Below are positions 22,037 through 30,444 of a stretch of 32,434 nt of DNA, piece after piece. The stretch is from Erysipelotrichaceae bacterium (GTDB taxonomy: Bacteria; Bacillota_I; Bacilli_A; Acholeplasmatales; Anaeroplasmataceae), in contig SVAZ01000015.1 in NCBI GenBank assembly GCA_015059145.1, positions 1 to 32,434 on the forward strand, in the 5' to 3' direction. Both the position numbers and the translations under genes were made by a program. The notes under the pieces are model-generated. The model had not been told where the DNA came from. It ran no database searches and saw nothing but the letters and a program-made list of their open reading frames with translations. Position 1 is the stretch's first letter, and each line of letters starts with the position of its first letter.

Positions 22037-23233
22037 ATGAATTATAAAATTCAAACTGATAAATTTCACAGAATCATATTTAAAAAATATAAAATTAGAA
22101 AAATTAATCCTCGTGAACAAACGATTAGAAATTTATTATGCTTTTATCAAGGCTTGTGTTGTCAAAGCTATCCATCTGAGGATGTATTTAATTTATTTCA
22201 ACAATCAGCTTATGATATGCGCTTTAGTGTAAATTGCTCAAGCATTGGAAGCTATAGTGTTATTAGCTATACCTTAAAGGCTGTAGATCCAAAATATATT
22301 AATGATTCTAATTATACTTATGAATTTTTAGAAAACGCCTTTACGACATGTATAGAGCCTTATATTGTCGATGGTAATTTTGATGCTATTACCTTTAAAA
22401 AGGTTAAGGAAATTTATAATAGTAATCTTTTATATAATTTAGATAATGAGGCTAAAAAGGCTCAAACAAATGTAATTTCAAATTATTTTAAAGGCACAAT
22501 AAAGGATTTTAATCCTGATGGTAGTATAGAAGAGCTTGCGAAAATAACTTGTAAAAGGCTTTATAATTATTATAAGAAAATAGAATTTGATGAGGAATGC
22601 TCATATGTGGTTGGTGATATTGATAATTCATATTCTATTAATTTAAATTCTACAATGACACCTAAGCATAATTATTTTTTTAAAAAAAGAGGAGTATGTG
22701 AGGAATTAATTATTGATAATGCTAAAACTAAACAAGCATATTTAGAAATTATCTATGATGGTAAAATATTTCCTGACAATAAATTATTTTATCCCATGAC
22801 ATTTATAAATTACTTATTTGGAGGTAGCTCAAATTCTAAGCTTTTCAGTATTTTAAGAGAAAAATATGGCTTATGTTATTCTATATTTTCTACTCATATG
22901 GGGGCTAGTGGTATTATATTGGTTTCAGCAATTATTAATAAGCATGACTTATCTAATGTTTTAGAAAAAATTGATGAAGCATTTAATATCTTGCTAGATG
23001 AGGTTAACTTAGAAGAAATAAAAAGGTATTTCCTTTTAGAAAGAAAGGGAAGAACAGATTATTTAGAAACCTATATTAATGATCACTTCATGGATACATA
23101 TTTTCAGGATTCACCTTTAACAAATCAGGAAGAAGAGCTGATTAATAATGTTTCTTTAGCTGATATTAAAAAAGCTTATAAAAAGCTTAGAAAGAGTTTT
23201 ATTTATGTATATGGAGGTGATATAGATGAATAA
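22037..23233 (+). CDS. ymfF: M16-family peptidase-like protein, YmfF type, without the zinc motif
   Basis: 398 residues. It has the two-lobed M16 (insulinase/MPP-like) layout but lacks HxxEH in the first lobe. The second lobe keeps the substrate-binding motif FGGSSNSKLFSILREKYGLCYSIFS, whose Arg and Tyr serve the partner's active site in M16 heterodimers. In Firmicutes YmfF is paired with YmfH, and the similar AlbE/AlbF pair matures or exports a peptide. The gene here ends eight bases inside the start of the catalytic partner, which supports a fixed pair. The AGGAGG ribosome site is just ahead. No precursor peptide gene is visible near it. Soluble, no signal sequence. Confidence 0.85.
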   Translation: MNYKIQTDKFHRIIFKKYKIRKINPREQTIRNLLCFYQGLCCQSYPSEDVFNLFQQSAYDMRFSVNCSSIGSYSVISYTLKAVDPKYINDSNYTYEFLENAFTTCIEPYIVDGNFDAITFKKVKEIYNSNLLYNLDNEAKKAQTNVISNYFKGTIKDFNPDGSIEELAKITCKRLYNYYKKIEFDEECSYVVGDIDNSYSINLNSTMTPKHNYFFKKRGVCEELIIDNAKTKQAYLEIIYDGKIFPDNKLFYPMTFINYLFGGSSNSKLFSILREKYGLCYSIFSTHMGASGIILVSAIINKHDLSNVLEKIDEAFNILLDEVNLEEIKRYFLLERKGRTDYLETYINDHFMDTYFQDSPLTNQEEELINNVSLADIKKAYKKLRKSFIYVYGGDIDE

Positions 23234-24476
23234 TTATTTTACATATACAGCAATAAATGGATTAAATGTAATATATTATAAGAAAAAAGGCTTTGTTAAA
23301 TCCTTTTGTGGTATTGGCTGTAAATATGGTGGAGCTAATGTTAACTATAAATTTAAAGGGAAAAAATATAAATCTCCATATGGTATAGCTCATTTTATTG
23401 AGCATAAGCTTTTTGAAATGCCTGATGGTACAGACGCATTTACTATTTTTAATACACAATATGCAACTGCTAATGCATATACTGCACCAGATAAGACATT
23501 ATACTATTTTACAAAAAACGATGACATATATGATTCTTTAAAGCTATTATTAGAAATGTACTTTACACCTACCTTTACTACACTTGGTATAGAAAAGGAG
23601 AAGAGTATTATAATTAGTGAAATCAATATGTATAAGGATAATCCATCATATAGAATGAACATTAAGGGTGTTAATCAACTATATCCAAATGACGATTATT
23701 CATATCCAATAATAGGAGATGAGGAAAGTGTAAGCAATATAACTAAGGAAGACCTATATGATGCCTATGATGCATTTTATACTCCAAACAATTCAGTATT
23801 ATGCATTGTTGGGTATTATGATGAAAATGAGCTTTTTAGGTTTATAGATAAGGTATTAGAGGGGTTAACTATAAGAAATACTATTACTGCAGAAAAGCTT
23901 AAAACAGTAACATCAAGGCTGCCTAAAAAATCTATTTCAATTGAAGAGGCTGTTTCACAAACTGAGGCAATGATATTACTTAGAAATGATAAGATAAACA
24001 ATTTAGATCCAATTTCATGTGAAAAGGTATTAGGTATTTTAGAAGCAATATTAAATGTTTCTAGTCGCTATTATCAGGAATTATATAATAAAAAATATTT
24101 CGAAAATGATATTGATTATCAGGTTGTTACCTTTAATGAGTCTTCTTATATAATGATAAGTGCTCCAACCAAAAAGCCTAAGGCTTTTATCAATTCCATA
24201 ATAAATAAGATTATGTCGTTATCTAAGGAGGATATAGATTCTATATTAGTTGATGTATATTTAAAATATTTAAAATCTTCTAGTATTTTAAAATTAGATT
24301 CAATAGAAGCTCTAGGTGATACACTCTTATCACTTGCACTTGAAGATATTGATTACTTTAAAGCTTTAGAAGATATAATTAATCTTTCTTATAATGATTT
24401 ACTTGAAATTATAGATGATATTCGTAATTCTAGTTTTACTAGCCTAATATTTAAACCAAAAAGTGGAAATGAGTAG
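23226..24476 (+). CDS. ymfH: M16-family zinc peptidase, YmfH type
   Basis: 416 residues. The inverted zinc motif HxxEH is intact (His56, Glu59, His60 in HFIEHKLFE). The distal zinc ligand is probably Glu132 in SIIISEINMY, at the expected spacing. The first ~220 residues form the catalytic lobe and the rest a degenerate lobe. It should form a heterodimer with the preceding inactive partner to make a closed peptidase chamber for short peptides. Overlap with the preceding gene is eight bases. Cytoplasmic by sequence. The physiological substrate of YmfF/YmfH pairs is not established to my knowledge. No clear GC-rich hairpin follows. Confidence 0.9.
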   Translation: MNNYFTYTAINGLNVIYYKKKGFVKSFCGIGCKYGGANVNYKFKGKKYKSPYGIAHFIEHKLFEMPDGTDAFTIFNTQYATANAYTAPDKTLYYFTKNDDIYDSLKLLLEMYFTPTFTTLGIEKEKSIIISEINMYKDNPSYRMNIKGVNQLYPNDDYSYPIIGDEESVSNITKEDLYDAYDAFYTPNNSVLCIVGYYDENELFRFIDKVLEGLTIRNTITAEKLKTVTSRLPKKSISIEEAVSQTEAMILLRNDKINNLDPISCEKVLGILEAILNVSSRYYQELYNKKYFENDIDYQVVTFNESSYIMISAPTKKPKAFINSIINKIMSLSKEDIDSILVDVYLKYLKSSSILKLDSIEALGDTLLSLALEDIDYFKALEDIINLSYNDLLEIIDDIRNSSFTSLIFKPKSGNE

Positions 24477-24542
24477 AAAAATTCGACAAGTTTATAAAAT
24501 AATATAAAATATTATAATAAAAATTTTGATTTATTATATATA

Positions 24543-24551
24543 TGATATAAT
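24543..24551 (+). promoter_or_regulatory. Extended -10 promoter of ssb, with an AT-only hairpin overlapping it
   Basis: TGATATAAT at 24543-24551 is a perfect extended -10. The same bases belong to a weak stem, TTATAT (24536-24541) with ATATAA (24545-24550), followed by T7, which might end the ymfH transcript. A leader of about 93 bases without a recognisable riboswitch or strong fold precedes the ssb start at 24651. Confidence 0.5.
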
Positions 24552-24650
24552 TTTTTTAAATCTCAATATTTCAATGATTTGAATTACAATTTTAGGAATT
24601 TTGGTTTTACCTGCTTTAATGATATAAAAGGATCGAAAGGAGGAAAATCA

Positions 24651-25013
24651 ATGTATAACTATTTTATGGTTGTAGGTAGATTGTGTAACGATATTGATGT
24701 AAAACAGCTTGGTGACGGCCGCAAGGTTGTTAATCTAACTTTGGCTGTTGGTAGAGAATTTAAAAACAATGATGGGACATATTCTACTGATTTCATAAGG
24801 ATAAGCCTATGGGAATTTTTGGCTGACATAGCTAGCGATAATTTGAAAAAGGGTAGAGTTATAGGAGTTAAGGGTAGAATATCTCCTAGACATGAAACTC
24901 TTCAGTCAGGTGCGGTAGTTCCAATTAATGATTTAATTGGAGAAAGAATTGTATTTTATGATAGCATAAATGAGGCTTCTAGCATAGAAGCAGATATGGA
25001 GGATGAGAGCTAA
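24651..25013 (+). CDS. ssb: Short single-stranded DNA-binding protein
   Basis: 120 residues from the ATG at 24651, which follows an ideal AAAGGAGGAAAA ribosome site. The frame can be read from TTG 24579, but that adds unrelated sequence. It is an OB fold of the SSB/PriB type: MYNYFMVVGRL, DGRKVVNLTLAVGRE, TDFIRISLWEFLADIASDNLKKGRVIGVKGRI and a C-terminal strand near IVFYD. SSB coats single-stranded DNA in replication and repair. The usual Gly/Pro-rich tail ending in an acidic DDxPF tip is missing; the protein ends IEADMEDES. It could therefore be a secondary SSB, with a full-length one elsewhere. Single gene with its own promoter and terminator. Confidence 0.85.
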   Translation: MYNYFMVVGRLCNDIDVKQLGDGRKVVNLTLAVGREFKNNDGTYSTDFIRISLWEFLADIASDNLKKGRVIGVKGRISPRHETLQSGAVVPINDLIGERIVFYDSINEASSIEADMEDES

Positions 25014-25032
25014 CTTATAGCTCTCTTTTTTC
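25005..25032 (+). terminator. Rho-independent terminator after ssb
   Basis: GAGAGCTA (25005-25012) pairs with TAGCTCTC (25018-25025) around a five-base loop, then T6. The ssb stop codon TAA (25011-25013) lies in the left arm. Confidence 0.9.
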
Positions 25033-25055
25033 TTCCATTTTTTTTATTTATATTA

Positions 25056-25061
25056 TATAAT
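25056..25061 (+). promoter_or_regulatory. Probable -10 element of the thyA operon
   Basis: TATAAT at 25056-25061 in a very AT-rich stretch. No good -35 at the right distance. An AGGTGAT ribosome site follows before the ATG at 25079. Confidence 0.4.
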
Positions 25062-25078
25062 ATAAAATAGGTGATATT

Positions 25079-25945
25079 ATGAAACAATATTTAGATTTAT
25101 GTAAAACAATCTTAGATAATGGAATTAAGAAGGAAGATAGAACAGGTACTGGTACAATATCTTATTTTGGCTATCAAATGAGATTTGATTTAAGTGAAGG
25201 TTTTCCTTTGTTGACTACAAAAAGAGTACATTTAAAAAGTATTATACATGAGCTTTTATGGTTCATTTCAGGTGATACAAATATCAAATATTTAGTTGAT
25301 AATGATGTTCGAATTTGGAATGATTGGCCTTTTGCTAGCTACCAAAAATCTAGCGATTATAAAGGAGAAACAATTGAGGAGTTTGCTGCTAAAGTAAAGG
25401 AAAGCGATGAATTTGCAAAGAAATGGGGTAATTTAGGACCTGTTTATGGTAAGCAATGGAGAAATTTTTCTGGAGTAGATCAGTTAGAGGATTTAATAAA
25501 TCAAATTAAAAATAATCCTACTAGTAGAAGATTAATTATTTCTGCTTGGAATCCAGGTGAAATTAGTGAAATGGCTTTGCCTCCATGTCATTGCTTTATG
25601 CAATTTTATGTTAATGACAACAAATTATCTTGTCAGCTTTATCAAAGAAGTGCAGATGTATTTTTAGGAGTTCCTTTTAATATTGCATCTTATGCATTAT
25701 TTACAATGATGATTGCACAGGTTACAGGCTTAGAATATGGTGTTTTTGTTCATACTATTGGTGATGCTCATATATATTTAAATCATCTTGAACAAATTGA
25801 TAAGCAATTAAAAAGAGAGCCTCGTGCTTTACCTAATATGAAAATAAATCCTAATGTTAAATCAATTTATGATTTTAAATTTGAAGATTTCGAATTAGAG
25901 GGCTATGATCCTCATAAGGGTATTAAAGGAAAGGTAGCAGTATAA
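25079..25945 (+). CDS. thyA: Thymidylate synthase (ThyA)
   Basis: 288 residues. It converts dUMP to dTMP using 5,10-methylenetetrahydrofolate and releases dihydrofolate. Motifs are the phosphate-binding EDRTGTGT near residue 19, [32 protein letters not shown], the catalytic Cys170 in [33 protein letters not shown] and the [12 protein letters not shown] signature. All expected active-site segments are present. One base separates it from dfrA, which recycles the dihydrofolate, a classic pairing. It heads a thyA-dfrA-plsC-unknown unit. Confidence 0.98.
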   Translation: MKQYLDLCKTILDNGIKKEDRTGTGTISYFGYQMRFDLSEGFPLLTTKRVHLKSIIHELLWFISGDTNIKYLVDNDVRIWNDWPFASYQKSSDYKGETIEEFAAKVKESDEFAKKWGNLGPVYGKQWRNFSGVDQLEDLINQIKNNPTSRRLIISAWNPGEISEMALPPCHCFMQFYVNDNKLSCQLYQRSADVFLGVPFNIASYALFTMMIAQVTGLEYGVFVHTIGDAHIYLNHLEQIDKQLKREPRALPNMKINPNVKSIYDFKFEDFELEGYDPHKGIKGKVAV

Positions 25946-25946
25946 T

Positions 25947-26417
25947 ATGATTAATATGATTTGGGCTATGGATGAGAATCATCTAATTGGTGATGGTGAT
26001 AGAATTCCTTGGCATATTAAAGATGATTTAGTATATTACAAAAATAAAACTAAAGGACAAATTGTTCTTATGGGGGAAGCTACCTATTATTCATTAAAGG
26101 GATATTATAAGACACGCCCTTTACCTTATGGAACTATTTATGTTGCATCTATTAATAAGGAGCTTAAGCTTCCTGATGCAATTGTAATAAATGATGTAGA
26201 TTCATTCCTTAGTAATTTTAAAGATGAGCTTTGGGTTGTAGGTGGAGCTACAATTTATATGCTTTCATTACCTTATGCTGATAAATTATATATTTCTTTT
26301 GTTAAGGGTGAGCATAAGGGCGATAAATATTTTCCAAATATTGATTTTTCAAAGTATAAGCTAACTTGGCAAAATGATACAGAAGAGGTTAGATATACTT
26401 TATATGAAAGGGTGTAA
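25947..26417 (+). CDS. dfrA: Dihydrofolate reductase, divergent in the cofactor site
   Basis: 156 residues. It reduces dihydrofolate to tetrahydrofolate with NAD(P)H. The N-terminus aligns without gaps to the E. coli enzyme in the key part: Trp22 and the proton-relay Asp27 fall in PWHIKDDL. The VVGGATIY motif (97-104) is the usual GGxxIY. The strand normally reading MGRxTxESI reads MGEATYYSL here, so the position of Arg44, which contacts the NADPH 2'-phosphate in E. coli, holds Glu. The next stretch (GYYKTRPLPYGTIYVASIN) is also unusual. The fold and catalysis should be kept, while cofactor choice is open. Coupled to thyA (one base) and plsC (three bases). Confidence 0.93.
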   Translation: MINMIWAMDENHLIGDGDRIPWHIKDDLVYYKNKTKGQIVLMGEATYYSLKGYYKTRPLPYGTIYVASINKELKLPDAIVINDVDSFLSNFKDELWVVGGATIYMLSLPYADKLYISFVKGEHKGDKYFPNIDFSKYKLTWQNDTEEVRYTLYERV

Positions 26418-26420
26418 TTT

Positions 26421-27218
26421 ATGTTTTTCATATTTTTGTTTTTAATTTTTGCATGTGGATATAGCTATCTATTTTATGCATTAATTAATCAGGAGCTAAT
26501 TTATTTATGTGCATGGATTCCACTTGGAATTATTGTGGCATTAATAACTGTAGTCATGATTGTTATTAATATTTTTTGGATTGGTAGCTTTACTAAGCCA
26601 AAGAAGTTTCTTAAGCATTTTACTTTAAGACAGGTTGTATGGCTAGTGCTTAAGTATTTAAGAATAAAGCTTGTAATCGAGGGGAAAGAAAACATTCCTC
26701 AAGGGACTTATGTTATATATTCTAATCATAAATCTAATATGGATCCTTTAATGCTTTATTATGCAATGCATAGAAAGGTTACTGCAATTGGAAAGAAATC
26801 ATTATTTAAAACTTCAATTATGAAAATGGTTGGCAAATGCTTTGATGCTATAGCTCTTGATAGAGAAGATGATAGAGAAGCAGCAAAATCAATTGCTTCT
26901 GGTATAAAGAAGGTTAAAAATGGTTTGCCAATTATAATTTTCCCAGAGGGTGGAATTAAATCACGTGAAACTGATGAGATGGTTAATTTAAGAGCAGGTG
27001 CTTATAAGCTTGCTACTAAAGCTAATGCACCAATCCTTCCTTGTAGTATTATTGGTAATTCTAAGATTAAAACTAAGAAACGTTTTGAGAAGGTTATTGT
27101 AAAGATTATTTTCCACAAGGCTATAGAGCCACAGGATTATGAAAATATGAATACTACTGAAATTGGTAATATGGTTGGTGAAATTATTAATAACGGAGTA
27201 AAATCTGCTAATATCTAG
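26421..27218 (+). CDS. plsC: 1-acyl-glycerol-3-phosphate acyltransferase (PlsC family)
   Basis: 265 residues. Two hydrophobic segments (about 1-24 and 28-56) anchor the protein, followed by the acyltransferase domain. The catalytic HX4D box is His103-Asp108 in SNHKSNMDPL. Block III is FPEGGIKSR (174-182), a mild variant of FPEGTRSR. Block IV is near APILPCSIIGN. The enzyme adds the second acyl chain to lysophosphatidic acid to give phosphatidic acid at the inner face of the membrane. It follows dfrA by three bases and precedes an unknown membrane-anchored gene by 12 bases. There is no functional link to folate genes beyond shared expression. Confidence 0.92.
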   Translation: MFFIFLFLIFACGYSYLFYALINQELIYLCAWIPLGIIVALITVVMIVINIFWIGSFTKPKKFLKHFTLRQVVWLVLKYLRIKLVIEGKENIPQGTYVIYSNHKSNMDPLMLYYAMHRKVTAIGKKSLFKTSIMKMVGKCFDAIALDREDDREAAKSIASGIKKVKNGLPIIIFPEGGIKSRETDEMVNLRAGAYKLATKANAPILPCSIIGNSKIKTKKRFEKVIVKIIFHKAIEPQDYENMNTTEIGNMVGEIINNGVKSANI

Positions 27219-27230
27219 GAAGGTGATTTC

Positions 27231-27779
27231 ATGCTTAAGGTATTTTTAATTTTGTTGGCGGTTGCTTTAGTTTTTGGTGTTATAACTGCTATTGTTTTAA
27301 ATGCTTTAAAGAAAAATTCTATACTTACTATGTATAATGATATTGAAGGTCTTTTTGAGGATATTATTAATTCTAATCCTAATTTAAATTGTAAATTTGA
27401 TAGATTTAATACTACTGATTATGATTATATATTTTCTACTCCTGCCTATGATTATTACATAAAGATTGTTCCAAACATGTCCAATCAAGAAATTTGTGTT
27501 AATAATGCAGTTAAATGGCAGCTTAGGAAATCTTTTAATGATCAAACTTTAAGATTTGTTGAAGGTATCGATGGTTTAATGAAAATGGAAATGGATGAAA
27601 CTAAAGCCTATAAAAAGCTTTTTATAGTATATCCAAATGCTAGATCTCTTTTAAAGTATATTAATGAATGTGAAATGGTATTTGTAAGTCCAACAACTGA
27701 TGTTTATGGGACAAATATTATTCCTTATTTAGCTATAAAGGAGAATCCTAATTTAATAGTTTTAGAAAAAGAAATATAG
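27231..27779 (+). CDS. Membrane-anchored protein of unknown function
   Basis: 182 residues with an AAGGTGAT ribosome site. One N-terminal membrane segment (about 3-26, LKVFLILLAVALVFGVITAIVL) is followed by a basic KK and a soluble, probably cytoplasmic domain of ~150 residues. That domain has alternating strands and helices (CKFDRFNTTDYDYIFSTPAYDYYIKIVP, then NNAVKWQLRKSF, and later KLFIVYPNARSLLKYIN). I do not recognise it. The strand-Asp-strand-helix pattern faintly recalls restriction-endonuclease-like folds, but I see no full PD-(D/E)xK motif. Last gene of the thyA unit; its stop lies in a terminator stem. Confidence 0.75.
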   Translation: MLKVFLILLAVALVFGVITAIVLNALKKNSILTMYNDIEGLFEDIINSNPNLNCKFDRFNTTDYDYIFSTPAYDYYIKIVPNMSNQEICVNNAVKWQLRKSFNDQTLRFVEGIDGLMKMEMDETKAYKKLFIVYPNARSLLKYINECEMVFVSPTTDVYGTNIIPYLAIKENPNLIVLEKEI

Positions 27780-27802
27780 CACGCTATATTTCTTTAATTT
27801 TT
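27771..27802 (+). terminator. Rho-independent terminator ending the thyA unit
   Basis: GAAATATAG (27771-27779) pairs with CTATATTTC (27784-27792) around a four-base loop, followed by a T-rich stretch. The TAG stop closes the left arm. The stem is AT-rich, so some readthrough into mutS2 is possible. No clear mutS2 promoter was seen. Confidence 0.7.
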
Positions 27803-27819
27803 GAATGGGTGTGATATAA

Positions 27820-30135
27820 ATGTTTGATTTAAAAACATTAGAATTTAATAAAATTTTAGATATTCTAAAGGGATATTGTAAAACTAAATATGCTCAATCT
27901 ATAGTTTCTACCTTATCTCCAAGTGAAGATTATGATGAGGTTATGAGGCTCAATAATGAAACTAAAGAGGCATATCAAGCTGTTGTGAAGTATGGTGATA
28001 TTCCTTTGGGTGGATTATATGAAGTTAAAGATTCTATTAATAGAACTAATATTGGTGGTTCATTAAATGAAGCTGAGCTATTAGATATTGTTGGCTTATT
28101 AGATTGTAGTACTAATGTAATGAAATATTTTAAAACACTTGATGGGATGAAGCTTGAGCTACCTTCATTAAAAAGCTATACTGAAAAGCTAGAAGTACCG
28201 CAGGCTTTAAAAACATCTATTACTTTAGCTATTACTCCTGATGGTAAGGTTTCTGATAATGCATCCAGAGAGCTATTTATGATTAGACGTAACATTACAT
28301 CTCTAGAAAACAGATTAAGATCCAAGCTTAATGAATTATTAATTTCAAAGGCTGGACAGCTTACTGAGCAGCTTATTGTGATGAGAGATGGAAGAATGTG
28401 TTTACCAGTTAAAATAGAATATAAAAATAACTTTGGTGGTATTGTGCACGATATATCATCATCAAATACCACTTGCTATATTGAACCACAATCTACTTTA
28501 GAAACCGCTAATCAAATCGATTTATATAGAGCTCAAGAGAAAAAAGAGGTTTTAACTATTTTAAAAAATCTTTCGTTACTTGTTGCGGCAGACTCTGATA
28601 TGCTTTTACAGGATTTAGAATGTCTTACGTCATTAGATATTATCTATGCTAAGGCATTAATGGCTAAAGAGCTTGATTATAATGAAGTAAATATTAAGGA
28701 TAACCAGGAATTTAATATTAAAAAGGCTAAGCACCCTTTGATTGCTAAGGAAAAGGTAGTTCCTATTGATATTGAAATTGGAAAAAAATTTGATTGTATT
28801 ATAATTACAGGTCCTAATACAGGTGGTAAAACAGTTGCCTTAAAAACAGTTGGATTACTTCATTTAATGGTTTATAGTGGAATGATGGTGCCTGCTAGCA
28901 TGGATTCAGAATTTGGTATGTTTGACTCTATTTTAGTTGATATTGGTGATGAGCAATCTATAGAGCAATCTCTTTCTACTTTTTCATCACATATGACTAA
29001 AGTAATTAATATAATTAATACCGCTAGCTTTAAATCCTTAGTGTTAATTGATGAGCTAGGAAGTGGTACTGATCCAAAAGAAGGAAGTAGTCTTGCGATT
29101 GCTATTATCAACCATTTAAAGAGCTATGGTAGTAAGATGATTTGTACTACGCATTATAGTGAGCTAAAGAATTATGCTTATAATAACGATAGAGTATGTA
29201 ATGCATCTGTTGAGTTTAATACAAATACTCTTCTTCCTACATATAAGATTTTATTAGGTGTACCAGGTAAAAGTAATGCAATTGAAATTGCTAATAGATT
29301 GGGTCTTAATGCAAAGATAATTGAAAATGCAAAAAATGATTTAAATAGTAATTTGAGTAATTCCTCTTTATTAATGAATAATCTAGAAGAGGAAATGACA
29401 AATTTAAGGAATAAAGAAGCTGAGCTTGAGCATAAGATTAATCAGTACAACGAAATGCTTAATAGTCTTCAAAATGAAAAATTTAACCTTTCTAAGCAAA
29501 CTAATAAAATAATTAGTGATGCAAAGAAGGAGGCTAAAAATGTATTAGGTAAGGCTCAAGAGGAAGCGGAAGCCTTAATTAGTGAAATTAAGGTTATGAG
29601 TAGTGAGGCTTATAAGGAACATGAGCTAGCTAGCCTTAAGCATAAGGTAAGAAGTCTAGATGTTGATGAAACATTAGAAGAGGATAGCTATGAATTTCAA
29701 GAGGGTGACTTTGTTTTCGTTAAGTCTTATGAAAAATATGGTACTATCTCTAAAATTAAGAAGGATAAGTACACAGTAAATATTGGACAATTTCAGATGG
29801 ACTTTAAGAAGGCAGAGCTTCAGCTTTCAGCTAAGCCTAAGGAAAAGCCTAAAAAGGTTACACAGCTATCTGGCTATAATCCAGCATCTCATGCATCTTT
29901 ATCATTAGATTTAAGAGGAAAAAGATATGAAGAGGTCAGCTTTTTAATGGATCAATATTTGGATCAAGCTATTTTAGGGAATTTAGAATGCGTTACTATC
30001 ATTCACGGCTTTGGTACGGGTACTATTAGAAATGCAGTTCAAAATTATTTAAAAAATTGTCCATATGTAAAAAGCTATAGATATGGTAAAGAGGGCGAAG
30101 GCTTAAATGGTGTTACCGTTGTTTATTTAAAATAA
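27820..30135 (+). CDS. mutS2: MutS2 ATPase with Smr domain
   Basis: 771 residues, full length. The N-terminal core and lever domains lead to the MutS-type ATPase with Walker A GPNTGGKT (about 331-338) and Walker B VLIDELGSGTDPKEGSSLA. A coiled coil with KOW-like stretch (EFQEGDFVFVKSYEKYGTISKI) follows, and the C-terminal Smr domain shows LDLRGKRYEEV and HGFGTGTIR. In Bacillus MutS2 rescues collided ribosomes; in other bacteria it has been linked to limiting recombination. It lacks the mismatch-binding domain of MutS. It starts a unit with a thioredoxin-like gene 11 bases downstream, a pair often neighbouring in Firmicutes (mutS2-trxA). Confidence 0.97.
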   Translation: MFDLKTLEFNKILDILKGYCKTKYAQSIVSTLSPSEDYDEVMRLNNETKEAYQAVVKYGDIPLGGLYEVKDSINRTNIGGSLNEAELLDIVGLLDCSTNVMKYFKTLDGMKLELPSLKSYTEKLEVPQALKTSITLAITPDGKVSDNASRELFMIRRNITSLENRLRSKLNELLISKAGQLTEQLIVMRDGRMCLPVKIEYKNNFGGIVHDISSSNTTCYIEPQSTLETANQIDLYRAQEKKEVLTILKNLSLLVAADSDMLLQDLECLTSLDIIYAKALMAKELDYNEVNIKDNQEFNIKKAKHPLIAKEKVVPIDIEIGKKFDCIIITGPNTGGKTVALKTVGLLHLMVYSGMMVPASMDSEFGMFDSILVDIGDEQSIEQSLSTFSSHMTKVINIINTASFKSLVLIDELGSGTDPKEGSSLAIAIINHLKSYGSKMICTTHYSELKNYAYNNDRVCNASVEFNTNTLLPTYKILLGVPGKSNAIEIANRLGLNAKIIENAKNDLNSNLSNSSLLMNNLEEEMTNLRNKEAELEHKINQYNEMLNSLQNEKFNLSKQTNKIISDAKKEAKNVLGKAQEEAEALISEIKVMSSEAYKEHELASLKHKVRSLDVDETLEEDSYEFQEGDFVFVKSYEKYGTISKIKKDKYTVNIGQFQMDFKKAELQLSAKPKEKPKKVTQLSGYNPASHASLSLDLRGKRYEEVSFLMDQYLDQAILGNLECVTIIHGFGTGTIRNAVQNYLKNCPYVKSYRYGKEGEGLNGVTVVYLK

Positions 30136-30146
30136 AGGGTGATACT

Positions 30147-30443
30147 TTGATAATTGAATATAATGGTGGTAATTTATCAGGTGAATGCTTAGCATTTTTT
30201 TACGCTTCCTGGTCATCTAGATGTAATCTACATGATAATGCGTTAAAAAGAATTGAGTATGAAAATAAGGGTTTGAAGATATTAAGAATCAATACATCTA
30301 AATACCATATTTTAAAGGAAAAATTTACTATTAAAAAAATACCAACATTTATATTATTAAATGATGATAATATTGTATCTAGAGTAGATGGATACACTGA
30401 TCAATATTCATTATGTAAATGGATTAAAAATTATAGGAGTTAA
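30147..30443 (+). CDS. Thioredoxin-like protein with one active-site cysteine
   Basis: 98 residues, starting at TTG 30147 behind GGGTGAT. The thioredoxin fold is recognisable: strand LAFFYASW, the active-site loop and the cis-Pro segment KKIPTFILL (Pro66), then DGYTDQYSL. The usual WCGPC reads WSSRC (residues 22-26), so the nucleophilic first Cys is Ser and only Cys26 remains. Normal dithiol reduction is not expected. It might bind proteins, act through the single thiol, or be a diverged relic. The 98-residue length is slightly short of typical thioredoxin. It sits between mutS2 and thiN with short gaps and is part of that transcript. The frame is open and its family features are otherwise well kept. 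Confidence 0.82.
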   Translation: MIIEYNGGNLSGECLAFFYASWSSRCNLHDNALKRIEYENKGLKILRINTSKYHILKEKFTIKKIPTFILLNDDNIVSRVDGYTDQYSLCKWIKNYRS

Positions 30444-30444
30444 T

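Noticed and set aside
24552-24650. Possible riboswitch in the ssb leader
   Set aside because: Only short, weak repeats (AAATC with GATTT) are seen, with no known riboswitch core and no terminator or ribosome-site-hiding hairpin.
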